Below, piece after piece: positions 59,638-64,000 of a stretch of 64,000 nt of DNA. Source of the stretch: CAIJXJ01 sp964445115 (GTDB lineage: Bacteria > Pseudomonadota > Gammaproteobacteria > Burkholderiales > Methylophilaceae); assembly GCA_964445115.1 (NCBI GenBank), contig CAYUJU010000001.1, positions 264,694 through 328,693 on the forward strand. Direction: 5' to 3'. Both the position numbers and the translations under genes were made by a program. The notes under the pieces are model-generated. The model did no database searches. It was given only the letters and a program-made list of their open reading frames with translations, and was not told the origin of the DNA. Within the stretch, counting starts at the first letter, position 1, and every line of letters begins with the position of its first letter.

Positions 59638-61338
59638 ATGAACTTTCTGATGGGCTTGGCAAAGCTATTGATTGAATGGAAATGGTTGCTCCTGCTCGCG
59701 CCGGCAGCGGTCGCCGGCGCGAGCAGCATGCGTGCGGTTCACGCGGAAAACAAAGAGCCGTGGATCCGTCTTGCAGCATTGGGCGCGGCTGTGCCGATCG
59801 CTAGTTGGCTGCTGTGGGATTGGGCGATTCTGCCAAATTTCCAAGTGCAGGCTTGGCCAGCCAGCACACTGCTTTACAGCGTACTGGCTGCCTCCATCGG
59901 AGCGGCCGCAATGCTTTTTTGGGCGCGGGTGGCGACCCCGACGACAGAGAAGATCGCCGACAGATTGACGAAGAAGACCGGTCTCGAACGCAACCAGAAG
60001 ACTGACGTCCGCTTCATCAACCAGTTCCTGCCGTCGCCAGTAGGTGAATTTGATCCGCTCAAGCACTGGCGCGCGGAAGGCTTCTTTCTGGGGCTCGATG
60101 CCCAGAAAAAACCGATCTCCTGGACACACGGAACGTTGCCGCATGTCCAGGTTGCCGGCACAACCGGTGCAGGCAAAGGCGTTGTCCTCAGTATGCTGGC
60201 TGGCCAATGCTTAGTGAAAGGCGAAGCCGTATTTTTCCTCGACCCGAAGTTTGACGAGTGGGCACCCAGCGTGCTGGCGCACGTGGCTTCCGAAGCAGAA
60301 AAACCATTTCATTTTGTAGACCTGCGCCCAGGGGCAGGCTCACAGTTAAACCCTCTTTCTGGCGCTACCGCAGACGAAATTTATGAGCTTTTCCTTGCCG
60401 GTTTCTCACTGAGCGAGAAAGGCACGGACGCTGACTTTTACCGCTTGGCTGATCGCCAATCAGCAAAGCGGATGGCCATTGCTGCTGCAGCTGGAGGCGG
60501 CTTGACCGCCGCCAAGCTGCTCACGCAGTTCGGCGAGGAGCTGCGCCAGACTGCGCCTGGCTTCGCCGGCCACTTACAGGAAATGGCCGAGTTGCCGGCA
60601 GTCAACGCTGCTGGCAAGGCAGGCCTCGACCTCGAAAAAATCGTCGCGGAGGGCGGAGCCGTTTACATCGTCGGATCCATGCGCAACGCTGCAGTGCTGC
60701 GCATGCAACGCATGCTGCTGGTCAAGCTGATCCAGCTTGCTGAAAGGCGCGATCGGACCGCCGGCGCGCCGCGCCAGGTTGCGATCGTGCTTGATGAGCT
60801 GAAATATCACATCTCCCGCCCCGCGCTTGAAGCGCTGGGGGCGGCTCGCGACAAAGGGGTGCACCTGGTGCTGGCGCACCAATCGCTTGCCGACTTGCGT
60901 GACTGCCCAGCCGATTTGAATGCCGATGCTGTTACTGGCGCGGTGATGGAAAACGGCAAAATCAAATTGGTGTACCGTGTCGAGGATCCGGACACGGCGG
61001 AGTGGTTGGCGCGGAAGTCGGGCATCATCCAGGCCGACACCGAGGTCCGCCGCGTGACCCGCGGCGCTGGCCTGGTCGAGACGGTCGATCCGGAGAGACA
61101 GATCAGAGAAGCGGAAACCTACTTGATCGACACCAACCAGATTCTCAACCTGCATCCTGGCCAGGCCGTGCTCTATGGCGCAGGCCTGCCCAAATTCATT
61201 CACACCTCGCCAATCAAATGCGAGAAAACCAAGCTTACCCCCAAAATCGTGAAAGGCGATGCGCCCCCAAATCCGGCTGCGATGATTGATCCTGACGAGA
61301 GAAAACTGGCCGTTGCTGAAGCAGCAGGCCGAATATAA
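59638..61338 (+). CDS. Type IV coupling protein (MobB/VirD4-like)
   Basis: A 566-residue conjugation ATPase. Three hydrophobic segments in the first 100 residues (about 13-30, 44-64, 78-97) anchor it. Walker A is GTTGAGKG (174-181) and Walker B lies in VAIVLDELKYH, with a VLAHQSLADLRDC sensor-like stretch after it. The three-TM arrangement and the adjacent mobC-like gene match the CloDF13 mobB-mobC pair. It brings relaxed DNA to the type IV secretion channel. I chose the ATG at 59638 (GGAG nine bases before); the longer open frame crosses the duplicated 49-bp element. Confidence 0.85.
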   Translation: MNFLMGLAKLLIEWKWLLLLAPAAVAGASSMRAVHAENKEPWIRLAALGAAVPIASWLLWDWAILPNFQVQAWPASTLLYSVLAASIGAAAMLFWARVATPTTEKIADRLTKKTGLERNQKTDVRFINQFLPSPVGEFDPLKHWRAEGFFLGLDAQKKPISWTHGTLPHVQVAGTTGAGKGVVLSMLAGQCLVKGEAVFFLDPKFDEWAPSVLAHVASEAEKPFHFVDLRPGAGSQLNPLSGATADEIYELFLAGFSLSEKGTDADFYRLADRQSAKRMAIAAAAGGGLTAAKLLTQFGEELRQTAPGFAGHLQEMAELPAVNAAGKAGLDLEKIVAEGGAVYIVGSMRNAAVLRMQRMLLVKLIQLAERRDRTAGAPRQVAIVLDELKYHISRPALEALGAARDKGVHLVLAHQSLADLRDCPADLNADAVTGAVMENGKIKLVYRVEDPDTAEWLARKSGIIQADTEVRRVTRGAGLVETVDPERQIREAETYLIDTNQILNLHPGQAVLYGAGLPKFIHTSPIKCEKTKLTPKIVKGDAPPNPAAMIDPDERKLAVAEAAGRI

Positions 61339-61343
61339 CCCCC

Positions 61344-61388
61344 GCGCCGGTTAGCCCGGCGCTTCTTGTTTGCGGCGTTGCCGCAAAC
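61344..61388 (+). terminator. Two hairpins after the coupling-protein gene
   Basis: GCGCCGG/CCGGCGC (61344-61362) is followed by TTCTTG, and GTTTGCGGC/GCCGCAAAC (61368-61388) has a three-base loop. The first is terminator-like though its T run is poor. They lie right after the coupling-protein stop and before the duplicated element. Confidence 0.5.
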
Positions 61389-61458
61389 CTATTCTGCATG
61401 CCAACAATTCTTGTCTGCATTACATCGCATACCTAATCACCGTCGCACTGTCCGCGCT

Positions 61459-61507
61459 AGGTATGCGCGAAAAGGCATCAAAAATCGATGTTTTTCCAGA
61501 ATGCGGA
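61459..61507. repeat. 49-bp duplicated element, copy B (upstream of mobC)
   Basis: Copy B differs from copy A (59536-59584) at five positions, three of them inside the A/T hairpin, which is weaker here. It precedes the mobC-like ATG at 61566. Both copies are in the same orientation relative to the gene they precede. Confidence 0.8.
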
Positions 61508-61565
61508 ATGGGAAGGAAGTCAGGAAAATTGACTCCACAAAGACCCAACCGAAAGGAGATTCATC

Positions 61566-62291
61566 ATGTTAATGCCGCGCGGCCAGGCGCAAGCCCTAGC
61601 CATCGAGGCCAAGCGAAGTAAAGTCCTCGCCTGGCTGAAATCCGAAGGGTTCAGCACCTCACCGATCATCGGACAGGTGCTTGGATTTCAGCGTTCCGCA
61701 ACCCACAAAACTTTGAAAGATATGGAAAAGGCCGGACTGCTCCAAGCGGAGCAGGTTCCGGCCGGAGCCGGCACCATCGCCTTATGGGGCTTGACGCCCC
61801 ACGGCGCTGGTATGGCCGTGGATCCTGCTGACCCATCTCCGGACTGGAGCTACTTCGAGCCGGGGCGCGTCTCGCCGCTAAGCGTCGGCCACGCGCTTGA
61901 CGTCCAGCGCGTACGCCTTGCGCTCACGCGCGAAGGCTGGACCGACTGGCGGTCTGACCGCGACTGCCATCGGCTCCAGTTGGCCAAGATCCCGGACGCG
62001 TTGGCGCGCGATCCGGCTGGCCAACTGGTGGCAATCGAGGTCGAGCGCACCCTCAAAACGCAGAAGCGGTACCGGGACATCGCCGCCATTTATCTCCAAA
62101 TGATTCGTGCAGGAACCGTAGACCGTGTGCAATACGTCTGCCCGCTACCTAGCATGTCGAAACGCGTTGCGCGCCTGTACACGTCACTTGAGTACGTCGT
62201 AATTCAGGGCGGACGTGTCGCTCTGGAGCCTAGGCATTACGCGGCGTTTTCGTTCGTCGATTTTTCAACCAAGAAAGGAGATCAGCAATGA
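61566..62291 (+). CDS. MobC/Replic_Relax-type conjugation protein (candidate relaxase)
   Basis: A 241-residue protein, the size of CloDF13 MobC. The N-terminal winged helix (about 15-75, SPIIGQVLGFQRSATHKTL) is followed by a region with conserved VGHALDVQRVRLAL and then IPDALA with IEVERTLK (Pro143-Asp144, Glu158, Glu160, Lys164). This is a PD-(D/E)xK-like arrangement, as in the Replic_Relax and MOB_C families related to restriction endonucleases. The AAAGGAGA ribosome site is good. It follows the coupling protein, and its end overlaps the next gene by four bases. Confidence 0.65.
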   Translation: MLMPRGQAQALAIEAKRSKVLAWLKSEGFSTSPIIGQVLGFQRSATHKTLKDMEKAGLLQAEQVPAGAGTIALWGLTPHGAGMAVDPADPSPDWSYFEPGRVSPLSVGHALDVQRVRLALTREGWTDWRSDRDCHRLQLAKIPDALARDPAGQLVAIEVERTLKTQKRYRDIAAIYLQMIRAGTVDRVQYVCPLPSMSKRVARLYTSLEYVVIQGGRVALEPRHYAAFSFVDFSTKKGDQQ

Positions 62292-62644
62292 GCAAGCATA
62301 TTTGTCCTCAATGTGGAGAGTTCTATCTCAAACAAATCACCAGTAAGAAAAACTCTAAAAAATTCTGGGTATGCCAGGCTCCGGAAGAAGTCTGCGACGC
62401 CATTTACAACGACGACGATGGAAAACCCGATTTTCCCTCAGAAAATCCCGAGGCCTTGCTCTGTGTGGAATGGCTGGCGGATCCAGACCGTCGTAAGGCT
62501 CTGACCGAATGGGAGCGGGATTTCATTGCTGGCCTTATGGAAAAGGTCGAGCAGCAAGTTGATAAGCCGTTAATGCTGTCCGAGAAGCAGTTGACGATCA
62601 TCCACAAAATCGCTGACCGCTTTGCAGCCGCTCCCGACTTTTAG
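62288..62644 (+). CDS. Small zinc-finger protein (topoisomerase C4-like)
   Basis: A 118-residue protein whose first 40 residues (ICPQCGEFYLKQIT, FWVCQAPEEVC) give a four-cysteine finger like the C-terminal zf-C4 modules of topoisomerase I. The rest is helical and acidic. It overlaps mobC by four bases, and AAAGGAGATC precedes its ATG inside the mobC end. A DNA-binding helper of transfer is plausible, but the function is unknown. Confidence 0.65.
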   Translation: MSKHICPQCGEFYLKQITSKKNSKKFWVCQAPEEVCDAIYNDDDGKPDFPSENPEALLCVEWLADPDRRKALTEWERDFIAGLMEKVEQQVDKPLMLSEKQLTIIHKIADRFAAAPDF

Positions 62645-62753
62645 TCGTTTGCGACGTGTTTCCGACATAACCGCGCTGACGCGCAGTCGAAAAACCTTAA
62701 AACCATGTCGCAATCGACGCGTTTGCGACAACTTTGAAGGAAAGGAGGACCCC

Positions 62754-62783
62754 ATGGAAAGCAAGTTCGCTTCCACCTCATGA
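62754..62783 (+). CDS. Nine-codon leader peptide before trbJ
   Basis: ATG at 62754 with an excellent AAAGGAGG site six bases before it encodes MESKFASTS and stops at 62783, ten bases before the trbJ ATG. The short frame could couple translation into trbJ. The upstream gap (62645-62753) carries repeated GTTTGCGAC words and hairpins but no other gene. Confidence 0.45.
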   Translation: MESKFASTS

Positions 62784-62792
62784 GGAAACAGC

Positions 62793-63578
62793 ATGAAAAA
62801 CTTCATCATCAAAATCGGCGCGGTAGTCCTTACCGTGGCGATCGCCGGGAACGCACTCGCGGCCGGCAAGATTGTTTTTGACCCCACAAATTTTGGCCGC
62901 AATGTGATCACCGCGGCGCAGTCGGTCAAGCAGACCGCACAGCTCGCGATGCAGTACAAGAATATGGTCGAGCGTTATCTGCTCATGATGCGGGACCTCA
63001 AGGAGATGGATCCTGCAGTAATCCAGGCTGGCATCGATCGCGGCATATTGCCGCCCGAGGCCTTGGGCGGAACCAAGGCCGACGTCATGCGCCAGGCCGC
63101 CGGCGTCTATTCCACGTACGACCAAACTGCCCAGGAGATGGCCGCAATGAGCCAAACCCTGGAAAACCTGCAAAGTCAGTCTCTGGATCTCAGCCGCATG
63201 TCCATACAGCAAGGAAAAGGCGTAGCGGAAATTCTCACCGCCCAGGCCGCTGCCGCAGGCCAAGGGCGGGATTATGCCGCTCGTGAACTAGGTAGACTGC
63301 AGATCACGCTGAGCCAGCTCGCGCAGCATCGAAAACGTGCTGACTCGCTGGCCTCGCAGATCCCGAAAAACAGCGGCACCGTTGAGGCGCTGGGTACGGT
63401 CGCAGCTCAAAACCACCTCATCACCGACCAGCTTTCAAGCTTGCTCCAGGTATCGATCAGTTCGGCACAGGCGGCGCAGGCCTCGGCCGTGGACGTACAG
63501 TCTGACCGCCAGCACTCGCGCGAGATCGCTCGCCAAGCAGAAGAGCGGAATCGTCAATTGTGGGGTGAATCGAAATGA
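62793..63578 (+). CDS. trbJ: TrbJ/VirB5-like conjugation protein
   Basis: A 261-residue protein with a signal peptide (about 1-22, VLTVAIAGNALAAG) and a long helical, Ala/Gln-rich body (AQLAMQYKNMVERYLLMMRD, QTAQEMAAMSQTLENL). This is the pattern of TrbJ/VirB5 pilus-tip or accessory proteins of type IV secretion. GAGGAA lies before the ATG. It overlaps the next gene by four bases (ATGA). Confidence 0.8.
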   Translation: MKNFIIKIGAVVLTVAIAGNALAAGKIVFDPTNFGRNVITAAQSVKQTAQLAMQYKNMVERYLLMMRDLKEMDPAVIQAGIDRGILPPEALGGTKADVMRQAAGVYSTYDQTAQEMAAMSQTLENLQSQSLDLSRMSIQQGKGVAEILTAQAAAAGQGRDYAARELGRLQITLSQLAQHRKRADSLASQIPKNSGTVEALGTVAAQNHLITDQLSSLLQVSISSAQAAQASAVDVQSDRQHSREIARQAEERNRQLWGESK

Positions 63579-63947
63579 GTGCCATCGACGACGTCATTCA
63601 GGAAACGGCTGCCGTCGTCGATGCGGCCGTGAATTCCGTCAACCTCACCGTCCTCCAGCCGGAGGGGTTGCGACTATTTGGTATGCTGGCTGGGCTGGCT
63701 TTCATTCTGGCGGGCTACAAGGTATTCGTTCGTGATGAGGGGTCGCACAAGCTGTTCGTACAGCTTGCCTGGACCAGCTTCCTGATCTTCCTGCTGTCCT
63801 GGTTCGTCGGCGATGGTTATCTCTTCATCTTCGACGAAAGTATCAATCAGAGCTTCAACAGAATCGCCGACAAGTTGCTGCCAGGCTCATCCAATGGCAG
63901 CGCCTGGACGGCAGCGATGTCGATCATGTGGGACGCTCTCCAGAAAA
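63575..63947 (+). CDS. trbL: TrbL/VirB6-like conjugation membrane protein (interrupted)
   Basis: The visible part encodes about 124 residues, starting MSAIDDVIQETAAVVDAAVN, with at least two membrane segments (about 37-50 and 66-84, AWTSFLIFLLSWFVGD), typical of TrbL/VirB6 inner-membrane subunits. From about 63948 the frame changes character (GCKNFCVNGHLAGNC) and matches an insertion-sequence end instead. The gene is probably broken there, but the window ends too soon to prove it. Confidence 0.65.
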
Positions 63948-64000
63948 GAGGGTGTAAGAATTTTTGTGTAAACGGTCATTTGGCAGGAAACTGCCGCTAC
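63948..64000. mobile_element. Probable end of an IS256-family insertion sequence
   Basis: The last 53 bases read GAGGGTGTAAGAATTTTTGT followed by GTAAACGGTC, in the style of the terminal inverted repeats of mutator (IS256) elements. A GGCAG/CTGCC hairpin lies at 63982-63995. The transposase and other end are outside the window, so this rests on resemblance only. Confidence 0.5.

Overview
The window is a bacterial chromosome segment of betaproteobacterial type. The evidence is gene order and protein character: hfq-hflX-hflK-hflC-DUF2065-hisZ; a long cell-envelope macro-operon (rpsB-tsf-pyrH-frr-uppS-cdsA-dxr-rseP-bamA-skp-lpxD-fabZ-lpxA-lpxB-rnhB); the squalene genes hpnC/hpnD/hpnE; and flagellar motor genes. 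A Nitrosomonadales-like relative (Sulfuricella, Gallionella or Thiobacillus type) is plausible, but this is judged from protein style only.

Layout. 1-9540 (minus strand): end of hisZ, DUF2065, hflC/hflK, hflX, hfq, radA, alr, dnaB, a truncated haemoglobin and purT. 9618-13741: a two-gene unit of a TonB-dependent receptor followed by a sigma54-type response regulator. It is preceded by an excellent -24/-12 promoter and three 14-bp palindromes spaced exactly 21 bp apart, a self-contained regulatory circuit. 13742-17582: an ABC exporter-like pair and, divergently, tesA. 17563-23324: tilS, accA, dnaE. 23375-27702: a pentapeptide-repeat protein, an HDOD protein and motA/motB, apparently inserted into the usual rnhB-dnaE neighbourhood. 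27699-41822: the envelope/translation macro-operon, with internal terminators and a structured rpsB leader. 41984-45330: map and glnD. 45313-47339: flagellar FlhB-like, FliK-like and DUF2802 genes plus a tiny orphan gene. 47476-55881: tRNA-Ser, def, mtnP, hpnC-hpnD-nhaA-hpnE, a holin-like membrane protein, a YciK-like SDR that has lost its catalytic Tyr, and gltX.

56000-64000: tRNA-Val(CAC) with the left end of an integrated conjugative element behind it. The element carries phased repeats next to the tRNA, an AlpA-like protein with an AT-hook, a Rep-like protein overlapping three 22-bp iterons, a FlhC/SetC-like zinc-binding activator, small unknown genes, about 0.8 kb of densely packed GC-rich hairpins without convincing genes, a three-TM coupling protein and a MobC/Replic_Relax-type protein (the arrangement of the CloDF13 mobB-mobC pair), then trbJ and trbL/virB6. 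The trbL frame runs into what looks like the terminal repeat of an IS256-family insertion sequence at the window edge. A 49-bp element is duplicated upstream of the coupling-protein and mobC genes, a plausible shared control site.

Most notable for follow-up: the hairpin field at 58574-59378 with its recurring TGGG loops, the sigma54/TonB circuit, the iteron block, and the FlhC-like regulator with the duplicated 49-bp element.
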